From assembly GCA_045646965.1 (NCBI GenBank), contig JAZRLR010000009.1, positions 1 to 52,120 of the forward strand: DNA of 52,120 bases, in the 5' to 3' direction. Position 1 is the first letter of the stretch, and the number at the start of each line of letters is the position of its first letter. A program made the translations under genes and the position numbers. Shown piece after piece: positions 15,624 to 23,982 of this stretch. Below the pieces are notes generated by a model that ran no database searches, was not told where the DNA came from, and saw nothing but the letters and a program-made list of their open reading frames with translations. The stretch is from HGM04593 sp045646965 (lineage in GTDB: Bacteria; Bacteroidota; Bacteroidia; Bacteroidales; Bacteroidaceae).

Positions 15624-17168
15624 TTAAGAGAGTTTCTTCAAAAGCGATGTGATGCTTACGTTATCCTGAATGATACCGCGCAGGTCGGCAATAGCCACAC
15701 GACGCTGCTCCATAGTATCACGCTCGCGCAAGGTTACCATACCGTCCTCGAGAGTCTGGTGGTCTACGGTCACGCAGTAGGGAGTACCGATGGCGTCCAT
15801 ACGACGGTAACGCTTACCAATAGAATCCTTCTCCTCGTAATAGCAGTTGAAGTTAAACTTGAGGTCGTTCATAATCTCACGTGCCTTCTCGGGCAGACCG
15901 TCCTTCTTAACAAGGGGAAGCACAGCCAGCTTCACGGGAGCGAGAGCCGCAGGCAGACGCAACACGACGCGTGTCTCGCCGTTCTCGAGTTTCTCCTCGC
16001 AGTATGAAGCACACATAATGCTCAAGAACATACGGTCTACGCCGATAGATGTCTCAATAACATAGGGAGTGTAGCTCTCGTTTGTCTCGGGGTCGAAGTA
16101 TTTGATATTCTTGCCCGAATATTTCTCGTGCTGACCAAGGTCGAAGTTTGTACGAGAGTGGATACCCTCAACCTCCTTGAATCCGAAAGGCATCTTGAAC
16201 TCGATGTCGGTAGCTGCGTTGGCATAGTGTGCAAGCTTGTCGTGGTCGTGGTAACGGTACGATGCATCGCCGAAGCCCAGAGCCTTATGCCAAGCGAGAC
16301 GTGTCTCTTTCCACTTGTTGAACCACTCGAGCTCGCTGCCGGGGCGTACAAAGAACTGCATCTCCATCTGCTCGAACTCGCGCATACGGAAGATGAACTG
16401 ACGTGCCACAATCTCGTTACGGAAAGCCTTACCTATCTGTGCGATACCGAAGGGCACGCGCATACGGCCTGTCTTCTGCACGTTGAGGTAGTTCACGAAG
16501 ATACCCTGCGCTGTCTCGGGACGAAGATAGATTTTCATCGCAGCATCGGCGGTAGAACCCATCTCGGTAGAGAACATTAGGTTGAACTGACGCACCTCGG
16601 TCCAGTTGCGTGTACCTGAAATGGGGCACACAATCTCCTCGTCGATGATAATCTGGCGGAGCTCCTCCAAATCCATTGCATTGAGAGCCGCAGCAAAGCG
16701 TGTGTGGAGAGCGTCGCGTTTAGCCTTCTCGGCAAGCACCTTGGGATTTGTCTCAAGGAAGAGCTCACGATTGAAAGAGTCACCAAATTTCTTTGCAGCC
16801 TTTACAGCCTCTTTCTCTATCTTGTCGTCGTACTTTGCGAGCTGCTCCTCGATGAGCACGTCGGCACGATAGCGTTTTTTAGAGTCGCGGTTGTCAATCA
16901 AGGGATCGTTGAATGCATCGACGTGTCCCGAAGCCTTCCAAATTGTGGGGTGCATAAAAATTGCAGAGTCGATACCCACGATATTGTCGTTGAGCAGCAC
17001 CATACTCTGCCACCAGTATGTTTTGATATTGTTTTTCAGTTCCACGCCCATCTGACCATAGTCATACACAGCGCCTAAACCGTCATAGATATCACTTGAG
17101 GGGAACACAAAGCCATACTCTTTGCAATGTGCTACCACTTTCTTAAATACATCGTCTTGTTGAGCCAT
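15624..17168 (-). CDS. glyQS: Glycyl-tRNA synthetase (dimeric class II type)
   Basis: A 514-aa alpha2-type glycyl-tRNA synthetase, charging tRNA-Gly. The N-terminus SSDIYDGLGAVYDYGQMGVELKN is motif 1-like; FRNEIVARQFIFRMREFEQME is motif 2; VIETSIGVDRMFLSIM is motif 3; the anticodon-binding domain occupies the last ~110 residues. Full family length. First gene of a three-gene unit. A weak -7-like TTACTTTG (17210-17203, minus strand) lies 35 nt upstream. Confidence 0.97.
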   Translation of the reverse strand: MAQQDDVFKKVVAHCKEYGFVFPSSDIYDGLGAVYDYGQMGVELKNNIKTYWWQSMVLLNDNIVGIDSAIFMHPTIWKASGHVDAFNDPLIDNRDSKKRYRADVLIEEQLAKYDDKIEKEAVKAAKKFGDSFNRELFLETNPKVLAEKAKRDALHTRFAAALNAMDLEELRQIIIDEEIVCPISGTRNWTEVRQFNLMFSTEMGSTADAAMKIYLRPETAQGIFVNYLNVQKTGRMRVPFGIAQIGKAFRNEIVARQFIFRMREFEQMEMQFFVRPGSELEWFNKWKETRLAWHKALGFGDASYRYHDHDKLAHYANAATDIEFKMPFGFKEVEGIHSRTNFDLGQHEKYSGKNIKYFDPETNESYTPYVIETSIGVDRMFLSIMCASYCEEKLENGETRVVLRLPAALAPVKLAVLPLVKKDGLPEKAREIMNDLKFNFNCYYEEKDSIGKRYRRMDAIGTPYCVTVDHQTLEDGMVTLRERDTMEQRRVAIADLRGIIQDNVSITSLLKKLS

Positions 17169-17346
17169 ATTATTCTTTATCTCTATGTTATTTTAATTTT
17201 CTGCAAAGTAAAGCATTTTTTGGGTAAAAACCGCCATTTTGCCGTGCTATAATTACAAATTTATAATAAATAATCATAAAAAGAGGCAGGTGGAGCGCAA
17301 TATGGAAATCTGCGGCGTGTAAATTTTATATTTAGACTATTTTTCC

Positions 17347-17439
17347 TATATTTGTGGTAAACCACGAATATATGCTGCACTCGCTGTGAAAAATATTCAA
17401 GTAAACTTGATATTTCTCGCTCGTTTGTTTGTATATTTG
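17347..17439 (+). repeat. Dispersed intergenic repeat, copy A (upstream of parC)
   Basis: A 93-nt element bounded on both sides by TATATTTG. It contains two hairpins, GTGG-TAAA-CCAC (17354-17365) and TCAAG-TAAA-CTTGA (17397-17410), separated by CACTCGCTGTGAAAAATAT and followed by TCTCGCTCGTTTG. The same pattern in the opposite strand occurs at 46892-46986 with compensatory base changes in both stems. The second TATATTTG (17432-17439) lies 105 nt before parC and could be its -7 box. The rest of the 375-nt gap is AT-rich without other signals. Confidence 0.8.
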
Positions 17440-17543
17440 CGCTATCGTGCAAATGTGCAGAGGTGTGGGACGGCAAAACAGGCACCCGACCGGGCATATT
17501 TGCCGAAACATAGTTTAAAGGCAGAAAAGGAGCTTCCGCATTT

Positions 17544-20201
17544 ATGGATTACAACGAATACGACGAAAACTTCGAAGAGATAGATAACTTTGCAGCCGAG
17601 AGCACACCCGCTGCAGAGGAAGTGAGCGAGCACCACCACAAAAAGAGCGACGAGGACATCACCCACAAACTCACGGGAATGTACCGTAACTGGTTCCTCG
17701 ACTACGCCTCGTATGTTATTCTGGAGCGTGCCGTGCCACACCTGTACGACGGTTTAAAACCCGTGCAGCGACGCATCCTGCACTCTATGCGACAGCTCGA
17801 CGACGACCGCTACAATAAAGTGGCCAACGTGGTGGGACACACAATGCAGTACCACCCTCACGGCGACGCATCCATAGCGGGAGCCCTGGTGCAGCTGGGA
17901 CAGAAAGACCTGCTCATCGACTGCCAGGGTAACTGGGGAAACATACTCACAGGCGACTCTGCAGCGGCACCCCGATACATTGAAGCACGCCTTTCACACT
18001 TTGCCAACGAAGTGGTTTTCAACCCCAAGACAACGGAGTGGAAACTCTCCTACGACGGCCGTAACAAAGAGCCCATCACGCTGCCCGTGAAATTTCCCCT
18101 GCTGCTTGTGCAGGGTGTCGAGGGTATCGCCGTGGGACTCTCGTCAAAGATTCTGCCGCACAATTTCAACGAGGTGTGCGACGCCGCCATTGCCTACCTG
18201 CAGAAGGAGCCCTTCACACTCTACCCCGACTTTCAGACAGGCGGCTGCATCGACGTGTCGCGTTACCACGACGGCGACCGCACCGGCCGAGTACGCATAC
18301 GCGCAAAGATATCGAAGTCGGACGACAATAAAACACTGACCATCACCGAGATACCCTTCGGAAAGACCACCCCGCTCATAATTGAGTCGATACTTAAAGC
18401 CGTGGAGAACGGCAAGATAAAGATACGCAAGGTAGACGACAATACATCGGACAAGGTGGAGATTCTTGTGCACCTTGCACCCGGAGTATCGTCGGACAAG
18501 ACCATAGACGCCCTGTATGCCTTCACCGACTGCGAGATAAGCATCACCCCCTGCTGCTGCGTCATAGACGACCGCACACCCCGCTTCCTCACAGTGAGCG
18601 AGCTGTTGCGCCGCTCGGTAGACAGCACAAAAGAGCTGCTGCGCCGCGAGTTACAGATACGCAAGGGCGAGTTGCTTGAGCAGTTGCACTTCGCTTCGCT
18701 CGAGAGCATCTTCATAGAGGAGCGCATATACAAAGACAGCGAGTTTGAGCAGGCCAAGGATATGGACAGCGCACTTGCACACATCGACCTGCGCCTCACA
18801 CCCTACAAAGAGACCTTCATACGCGAAATAACACGCGACGACCTCCTGCGCCTGATGGAGATAAAGATGGCACGCATCCTGCGATTCAACAAAGAAAAGG
18901 CCGAGGAGCTCATAGCACGCCTCAAGAGCGAAATAAAGGATATTGACAAGCAGCTCGGCCGTATGACAGAGGTCACAATCAAGTGGTTCACAATGCTCAA
19001 GGAGAAATATGGCAGCCGCTACCCACGTATGACCGAGATACGCAATTTCGACACCATCGTGGCCGCAAAGGTTGTGGAGGCAAACCAAAAACTCTACATA
19101 AACCGCGCCGAGGGATTCATTGGAACCTCGCTCAAGAAAGACGAATTCGTCACCAACTGCTCCGACATAGACGATGTGATACTCTTCTACAAAGATGGTA
19201 AATACAAGGTAGTGAAGGTGAGCGAAAAACTCTTTGTGGGCAAGAACGTTATACACGTGGATGTCTTCAAGAAGAACGACAAGCGTACCATATACAACGT
19301 GGTGTACCGCGACGGAAAGAACGGCATACACTTCATAAAACGCTTTGCCGCCACAGGTATGACACGCGACAAAGAGTACGACCTCACACAGGGCACACCC
19401 GGCTCAAAAGTTGCCTATTTCACATCGAACGCCAACGGAGAGGCCGAGATAATAAAAGTGCAGCTCAAGCCCAATCCCCGCCTGCGCATTGCAATCATAG
19501 AGAAGGACTTCAGCACCATAGCCATAAAAGGACGTCAGTCGATGGGTAACATACTCACAAAGAACGAGGTTCTGCGCATCAGTCTCAAGCGACACGGCAG
19601 CTCCACACTCGGCGGACGCAAAGTGTGGTTCGACCGCGATATCCTGCGCATAAACTTCGACAACCACGGAGAGTACATCGGCGAGTTCCACAACGACGAC
19701 AAGATACTTGCCATACGCAAGAACGGCGAGTTCTACCTCACCCCCATCGACCTCAACAACCACTACGAGGACGACCTTATGGTGATTGAGAAATACGACC
19801 CCGCAAAGGTGTGGTCGGCAGTGCTCTACGACGCCTCGCAGCAGGGCTACCCCTATGTAAAACGCTTCACCCTCGAGGCCAACGTGCGCCGTCAGAACTG
19901 CCTGGGCGACAACAAAAGCAACGAGCTTATATGGTTCAGCGAGACAGCCTTCCCCCGCATACAAGTGATGTTTGGCGGAGGCGACAGTTTCCGCGAGCCG
20001 CTTGTGATAGAGGTAGACGAGTTCATTGCCACAAAGAGCTTCAAGGCACGCGGCAAGCGTCTCACCACATATGAGATTGACGAAATCATTGAGCTTGAGC
20101 CCACAAAATTCCCGCCCGAGCCCGCTCCCGCCGAGGAGACACCCGTCGAGGAGTATGACGAAGGAGAGCCCGAGCAATTGTCACTCTTCACCGAGGAATG
20201 A
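17544..20201 (+). CDS. parC: DNA topoisomerase IV subunit A (ParC-like)
   Basis: An 885-aa type IIA topoisomerase subunit that cuts and passes DNA together with ParE. After an acidic ~40-residue N-terminal extension come the winged-helix domain (DGLKPVQRRILHSM), the quinolone-pocket region (YHPHGDASIAGALVQLGQ), and the catalytic tyrosine Tyr145 in AAPRYIEARLS. A tower/coiled-coil region follows and then a degenerate beta-pinwheel C-terminal part, with an acidic Pro/Glu tail. Length and the weak pinwheel fit the Bacteroidetes ParC-like subunit better than GyrA. Stop overlaps the next start by ATGA. Confidence 0.93.
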   Translation: MDYNEYDENFEEIDNFAAESTPAAEEVSEHHHKKSDEDITHKLTGMYRNWFLDYASYVILERAVPHLYDGLKPVQRRILHSMRQLDDDRYNKVANVVGHTMQYHPHGDASIAGALVQLGQKDLLIDCQGNWGNILTGDSAAAPRYIEARLSHFANEVVFNPKTTEWKLSYDGRNKEPITLPVKFPLLLVQGVEGIAVGLSSKILPHNFNEVCDAAIAYLQKEPFTLYPDFQTGGCIDVSRYHDGDRTGRVRIRAKISKSDDNKTLTITEIPFGKTTPLIIESILKAVENGKIKIRKVDDNTSDKVEILVHLAPGVSSDKTIDALYAFTDCEISITPCCCVIDDRTPRFLTVSELLRRSVDSTKELLRRELQIRKGELLEQLHFASLESIFIEERIYKDSEFEQAKDMDSALAHIDLRLTPYKETFIREITRDDLLRLMEIKMARILRFNKEKAEELIARLKSEIKDIDKQLGRMTEVTIKWFTMLKEKYGSRYPRMTEIRNFDTIVAAKVVEANQKLYINRAEGFIGTSLKKDEFVTNCSDIDDVILFYKDGKYKVVKVSEKLFVGKNVIHVDVFKKNDKRTIYNVVYRDGKNGIHFIKRFAATGMTRDKEYDLTQGTPGSKVAYFTSNANGEAEIIKVQLKPNPRLRIAIIEKDFSTIAIKGRQSMGNILTKNEVLRISLKRHGSSTLGGRKVWFDRDILRINFDNHGEYIGEFHNDDKILAIRKNGEFYLTPIDLNNHYEDDLMVIEKYDPAKVWSAVLYDASQQGYPYVKRFTLEANVRRQNCLGDNKSNELIWFSETAFPRIQVMFGGGDSFREPLVIEVDEFIATKSFKARGKRLTTYEIDEIIELEPTKFPPEPAPAEETPVEEYDEGEPEQLSLFTEE

Positions 20202-21052
20202 GAATCACCGCCCTACTCATAGCAGCCCTGCTTGTGATACCCGGCACTCTGCGGGCACAGCAACAGGCAGACAGCGTCATAGCCACGCACAGGATAGTTG
20301 CGACGTGCACATCGCTCGGCATTGCCACAATGAATAACCTCGACACATACCTTTCGGGGTATGACCACAAGGGCAAAGCACTCACTCTTTCGCACGAGAG
20401 GGTGCGCAACACACGCTGCGGCGCAAGCAGCCCCAAGCGACGCACCTTCTTTGGAGCCACGGCAGGCACAGCCTCTCTACACGGCAACACAGAACTCACC
20501 GCTATGGTAAACTACAACATCGGGTGGTACTACCCGCTCCTCACCACAGGGGCATTGCAGTTGCTCGGCGGTGCACAGGCAGAGCTTGGCGGCGGTGCCA
20601 TCTACCTTCCCTCAAATAGTAACAACCCCGTGTCGGCGAAAGCAAGGGTTACAGCCGCAGCGTCAGCTATGGCGCTCTACCGCATAGCCACAAAAAAAGG
20701 TACTTGCACGCTGCGGGCACAAGTGGACGCGCCGCTCACAGGTGTTATGTTTGCCCCGGAGTTCGGGCAATCCTACTACGAGATATTCACCCTGGGAGAT
20801 AACGATAACACCGTAGCCGTGACACACCCCCTCAACGCACCCTCGCTGCGCACCACACTGTCGGCCGACGTGCCATTTACCCTGTGGGGACGAAGCGCCA
20901 CGGTGCGCATAGGCTACACCGCCGACATCTTTCAGTCGGAGCTAAACGACATACGCACACACCTCTACCACCACTCTTTCAGCATAGGTTTTGTAAAAAC
21001 AATTTACAAAATAAAGAACGGCGACAAGCTCAAAGAGTATAGCCCCTTTTGA
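20198..21052 (+). CDS. DUF3316 protein, exported
   Basis: A 284-aa protein with a signal peptide (MRITALLIAALLVIPGTLRA). The DUF3316 family of Bacteroidetes is envelope-located, probably an outer-membrane barrel, with no known function. Typical features are NLDTYLSGYDHKG near the N-terminus, repeated amphipathic strands (GWYYPLLTTGALQLLGGAQ), and a C-terminal HSFSIGFVKTIY. Start codon overlaps the parC stop (ATGA), so translation is coupled. Confidence 0.88.
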   Translation: MRITALLIAALLVIPGTLRAQQQADSVIATHRIVATCTSLGIATMNNLDTYLSGYDHKGKALTLSHERVRNTRCGASSPKRRTFFGATAGTASLHGNTELTAMVNYNIGWYYPLLTTGALQLLGGAQAELGGGAIYLPSNSNNPVSAKARVTAAASAMALYRIATKKGTCTLRAQVDAPLTGVMFAPEFGQSYYEIFTLGDNDNTVAVTHPLNAPSLRTTLSADVPFTLWGRSATVRIGYTADIFQSELNDIRTHLYHHSFSIGFVKTIYKIKNGDKLKEYSPF

Positions 21053-21054
21053 CT

Positions 21055-22074
21055 ATGACAAAGAAAATTTACACATACCTGCTGTTTCTTGCAACCGTCG
21101 TCCTTGGCGGATGCATTGAGGAGGACGCCTTCGACAACTCGCCACAAGGGAATTTCGAAGCTCTGTGGAGTATCATAGACGAGAGGTACTGCTTTTTTGA
21201 GCACGCGCACGAGGAGTATGGCCTCAACTGGGACGAGGTGCGTGCAAAATATAAGCCACAAGTAAAAAACAGTGACACAAACGCTGCGCTCTTCGACCTC
21301 CTTTCCCAAATGCTGCGAGAGCTGCGCGACGGACACGTGAACCTCTCGTCGCCCTACGGCACAAGCTACTACTGGGACTGGAACCTCAACCACCCCGTAA
21401 ACTTCAGCGACTCACTGCAACGCAAATACCTCGGAAACAATTTCCGATACACAAACGGAATAAAGTACACCACCCTGCCACAAAACATCGGATACGCATA
21501 TTTGGAGAGCTTCTCGGGCGCGCTCAACAGCGACAACGTGTCGATAATGCTCCATAACCTGTCCGACACAAAAGGCCTCATCCTCGACATAAGAAACAAC
21601 AGCGGCGGGCAGCTCACAACTGCCGAGAAGCTTGCGGGGCACTTCACCGACGAGAAAACACACTACGGATACATACAGCACAAGACAGGCAAGGGACACA
21701 ACGACTTCTCGTCGCCCGAGCCCCTCTACATAGAGCCTGCCCGAGTGGTGTGGAAAAAGCCCGTTGTGCTGCTCACAAACCGCGGAGTATACAGCGCTGC
21801 AAATCACTTTGTTATGCTTATGAAGCCACTTGAGCAGGTGGTGGTTATGGGCGACAAAACCGGCGGAGGCTCGGGAATGCCGCTCTGCAGCACCCTGCCC
21901 AACGGCTGGACTATACGTTTCTCGTCCTGCCCCATACTCGACCGCGAGGGCAACCACACCGAGTTTGGCATAAAACCACACATAGAGAAACACATCACAT
22001 CAGACGATTGGGAAAGCGGCAGAGACACAATCATAGAGCAGGCCATCGCCCTCATAGAGCTGTTCTACTTTTAG
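21055..22074 (+). CDS. S41-family (C-terminal processing-type) peptidase, lipoprotein
   Basis: A 339-aa serine peptidase anchored in the envelope: signal ends at VVLGGC (Cys17). The Ser/Lys catalytic pair of S41 appears as Ser247 in RGVYSAANHF and Lys268 in VMGDKTGGGSG. The tail-binding/catalytic fold is marked by YLESFSG and LILDIRNNSGG. An N-terminal helical domain is present; a PDZ domain is not evident, as in the short Bacteroidetes S41 lipoproteins. ATG 21055 is two bases after the upstream stop; an in-frame TTG at 21049 is less likely. Third gene of the parC unit. Confidence 0.92.
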   Translation: MTKKIYTYLLFLATVVLGGCIEEDAFDNSPQGNFEALWSIIDERYCFFEHAHEEYGLNWDEVRAKYKPQVKNSDTNAALFDLLSQMLRELRDGHVNLSSPYGTSYYWDWNLNHPVNFSDSLQRKYLGNNFRYTNGIKYTTLPQNIGYAYLESFSGALNSDNVSIMLHNLSDTKGLILDIRNNSGGQLTTAEKLAGHFTDEKTHYGYIQHKTGKGHNDFSSPEPLYIEPARVVWKKPVVLLTNRGVYSAANHFVMLMKPLEQVVVMGDKTGGGSGMPLCSTLPNGWTIRFSSCPILDREGNHTEFGIKPHIEKHITSDDWESGRDTIIEQAIALIELFYF

Positions 22075-22116
22075 CTGTTTAAATTACAAACCCATTTTAA
22101 AAAGAATTTTAAACAG
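22075..22116 (+). terminator. Inverted repeat after the S41 peptidase gene
   Basis: CTGTTTAAA (22075-22083) pairs with TTTAAACAG (22108-22116) across a 24-nt AT-rich loop, then TTTCT. Starts one base after the stop codon; a weak terminator at best. Confidence 0.4.
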
Positions 22117-22139
22117 TTTCTAAAAATAACCTGTAAAGG

Positions 22140-22170
22140 ATTGCCAAATAAAAAAATAGTGCTACCTTTG
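22140..22170 (+). promoter_or_regulatory. Promoter of tRNA-Leu
   Basis: ATTG (22140-22143), 19-nt spacer, TACCTTTG (22163-22170); start expected near 22177. Confidence 0.7.
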
Positions 22171-22204
22171 CACCGTCTTTTTCGGAAAGACGGCGTCTAT
22201 GCCC

Positions 22205-22286
22205 GCGCCTGTGGCGAAATTGGTAGACGCGCCAGACTTAGGATCTGGTGTTGAGAGACGTGTAGGTTCGAGTCCTATCAGGCGCA
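22205..22286 (+). tRNA. tRNA-Leu (anticodon UAG)
   Basis: Acceptor arms GCGCCTG (22205-22211) and CAGGCGC (22279-22285) plus discriminator A; CCA not encoded. Anticodon arm CCAGA-CTTAGGA-TCTGG gives anticodon TAG, reading CUN Leu codons. The long variable arm (TGTTGAGAGACG) marks a class II tRNA, and the T loop is GGTTCGAGTCC. A likely integration landmark: the accessory island begins directly downstream. Confidence 0.96.
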
Positions 22287-22296
22287 CGATTGGACA

Positions 22297-22344
22297 AAAG
22301 AGGAATTCTCAAAACAGGGAATTCCTCTTTCCTGTTTTGAGAAT
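22297..22344 (+). repeat. Two overlapping, mutually exclusive perfect hairpins after tRNA-Leu
   Basis: Order A-B-A'-B': AAAGAGGAATTC (22297-22308) pairs perfectly with GAATTCCTCTTT (22319-22330), while ATTCTCAAAACAGG (22305-22318) pairs perfectly with CCTGTTTTGAGAAT (22331-22344). Arms A and B overlap by four bases, so the two hairpins compete or form a pseudoknot. The first hairpin ends in CTCTTT and could serve as the tRNA terminator. Confidence 0.8.
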
Positions 22345-22428
22345 CGACAATGCCGACAGTGGTTGGTCAAACGAAGGACGGGCGAAGCTCGTACAGTTTG
22401 GGCCGCGATAAGGCGGCGTTGTCAATTT
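22344..22428 (+). repeat. GC-rich structured repeat, copy 1
   Basis: 85-nt unit beginning TCGACAATGC and ending GTTGTCAATTT; outer arms GACAA/TTGTC are inverted. Inner stem CAAAC/GTTTG encloses a small GGGC-GAA-GCTC hairpin. A diverged partner lies at 22440-22523. Confidence 0.7.
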
Positions 22429-22439
22429 AAAAGATATAA

Positions 22440-22523
22440 TCGACAATGCGAGCAGCAAAAGGTCACGCGAAGCGCCGCGCCAGTGGCGCCGCGTGGGTTG
22501 CGAAAAGCGAGGGTTGTCAATTT
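22440..22523 (+). repeat. GC-rich structured repeat, copy 2
   Basis: 84-nt unit with the same ends (TCGACAATGC, GTTGTCAATTT). The inner stem is CACGCG/CGCGTG where copy 1 has CAAAC/GTTTG, so the pairing is kept by changes on both sides; the apical part is a GC-rich hairpin (CGCGCC-AGT-GGCGC core). Confidence 0.7.
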
Positions 22524-22538
22524 TCATCACACACGAGA

Positions 22539-22701
22539 GGAAATTGGTATTTCACAAGCGGCATTGAATAACTATTTCAGCAAGTTGGGGGAGAGTGATG
22601 AACCTATATATAAAAACAAAAAGTGTACCATAAGAAAAGGTACACTCTATGTCAAACCCACCACAAGAGGGCGTAAGAAACAAGGGGAACAAGATTTATA
22701 A
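22539..22701 (+). pseudogene. Possible remnant of a small island gene
   Basis: An open frame of 54 codons without a convincing start (text GISQAALNNYFSKLGESDEP, then a Lys/Arg-rich end with TTRGRKKQG). It could be the 3' part of a DNA-binding protein cut off by the GC-rich repeats. A perfect 8-bp inverted repeat, AGTGTACC/GGTACACT (22622-22646), lies inside, so the stretch might instead be regulatory. Weak call. Confidence 0.25.
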
Positions 22702-22729
22702 AATTGATAATTTACTTTATCAAAATTAG

Positions 22730-22749
22730 TAACTTTGCTAACAAAGTAA
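22730..22749 (+). promoter_or_regulatory. -7 element embedded in a dyad (candidate operator) before the island module
   Basis: TAACTTTG (22730-22737) fits TAnnTTTG and forms one half of the near-palindrome TAACTTTG-CTAA-CAAAGTAA. A regulator binding the dyad would block the promoter of the gene starting at 22762. Confidence 0.5.
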
Positions 22750-22761
22750 AATTTTAAAGTG

Positions 22762-23982
22762 ATGAAAGCGAATGAAAATGAATTAAATAAAGTGATGTCA
22801 GATTTAGGAACAATAAGAAAAGAAATTGGTCGATTAGACTCTTTAAACAAAACTATAGATAAAGAAGTTGATAAAATTGGTAACCAGATTGAACATCGCA
22901 TTGAAGTTTGTGAACAAACACCCGAAATATTAGATAAAGCAGAAATTGAGTTTAATCAGCTAACATCTATTTTAAATAAAAAAGATATTCCATTTTTTGT
23001 CTTTTCTATACTCTTGCAATGTGGCATACAGTATATAATAAAGACGTTTAGAGATATGACTGATAAAGAAATAGCAAAAAGAACTCCATTTCACAATAAC
23101 GAAAGGTCAAATAGATTTGAAAACAAATATTATACATCTAAAGAAGAAATCTTTTCAAATCCAGTTCCCTTTGATGCGATACAAAAAGAGCATAATAGCA
23201 AGTGGTACAAAAAAAACAATACCGAAAATCCAGGATTTAACGGGTTTAATCATAGAGTCACAGCTTTAGGACACGACCCGCTGTTGGGATTGATTTTTGG
23301 TACTGCCAACATTATGACATCAACAATTACTCGCAATGATTTTACAAGTTGGCATATAAATACTATGCCACATTTAAGAACTTCTAGAAATGGAACAGAA
23401 TATTTTGCATATTTAGACACTATATGCGAACGAGCATCTACTGTAGAAATTTTCACACATATAATTGATAGATTAGAGAAAGAGGGAAAAGATGGATGGA
23501 TTGCTTTGGGATACGCACTATTAAAAGAGATAATTCATCTACTATCAGATATTCCTAGTAGACAAAGTTTACCACTTCCTTTAATTTCCACATTCGACCC
23601 GAAGCTTGCAGAAAAATTATCATTGTATGGTCTAAATACAGGAACAATTATTCAAGGAGGTATTGCAAAAAAAGTTATTAACTGGTTAATCGCATTTTTG
23701 CATGGATTAACAAGAGGAGAAAATGAAGATGAAAAATTATTTATGGCTAGGACTCAAAAGATTATAATGTATTCAGACTTATTTTCTACAGTTTCTGACA
23801 TAGGATACTCTATGTTTATTGCATATATGGGAGATAAAAACGCAATGAGAAAATTTGATTTGGGAGGATATATTGTTACATTGTTTCAAATAAGCCATAG
23901 TTTTAATGTTATTTCTGAAATAGAAAGAGAGTTTTATACAAAAAAAATTATTGATAAGTTTAACCAAGAAAATTATGAATAA
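22762..23982 (+). CDS. Island protein of unknown function, coiled coil plus hydrophobic helices
   Basis: A 406-aa protein from the ATG at 22762 (an adjacent GTG at 22759 is also in frame). Residues ~1-60 are a charged coiled coil (KVMSDLGTIRKEIGRLDSLN). Hydrophobic or amphipathic segments follow: IPFFVFSILLQCGIQYIIKT, a conserved-looking GHDPLLGLIFGTANIMTSTI, GWIALGYALLKEIIHLLSDI, VINWLIAFLHGL and YIVTLFQISHSF. I do not recognise the family. AT-rich composition differs sharply from the flanks, which suggests transfer. The stop overlaps the start of the next gene by 8 nt, so the two products probably work together. Confidence 0.75.
   Translation: MKANENELNKVMSDLGTIRKEIGRLDSLNKTIDKEVDKIGNQIEHRIEVCEQTPEILDKAEIEFNQLTSILNKKDIPFFVFSILLQCGIQYIIKTFRDMTDKEIAKRTPFHNNERSNRFENKYYTSKEEIFSNPVPFDAIQKEHNSKWYKKNNTENPGFNGFNHRVTALGHDPLLGLIFGTANIMTSTITRNDFTSWHINTMPHLRTSRNGTEYFAYLDTICERASTVEIFTHIIDRLEKEGKDGWIALGYALLKEIIHLLSDIPSRQSLPLPLISTFDPKLAEKLSLYGLNTGTIIQGGIAKKVINWLIAFLHGLTRGENEDEKLFMARTQKIIMYSDLFSTVSDIGYSMFIAYMGDKNAMRKFDLGGYIVTLFQISHSFNVISEIEREFYTKKIIDKFNQENYE

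Noticed and set aside
22344..22523. Integron attC sites
   Set aside because: The two repeats fold back on themselves but lack the GTTRRRY core and no integrase is nearby.
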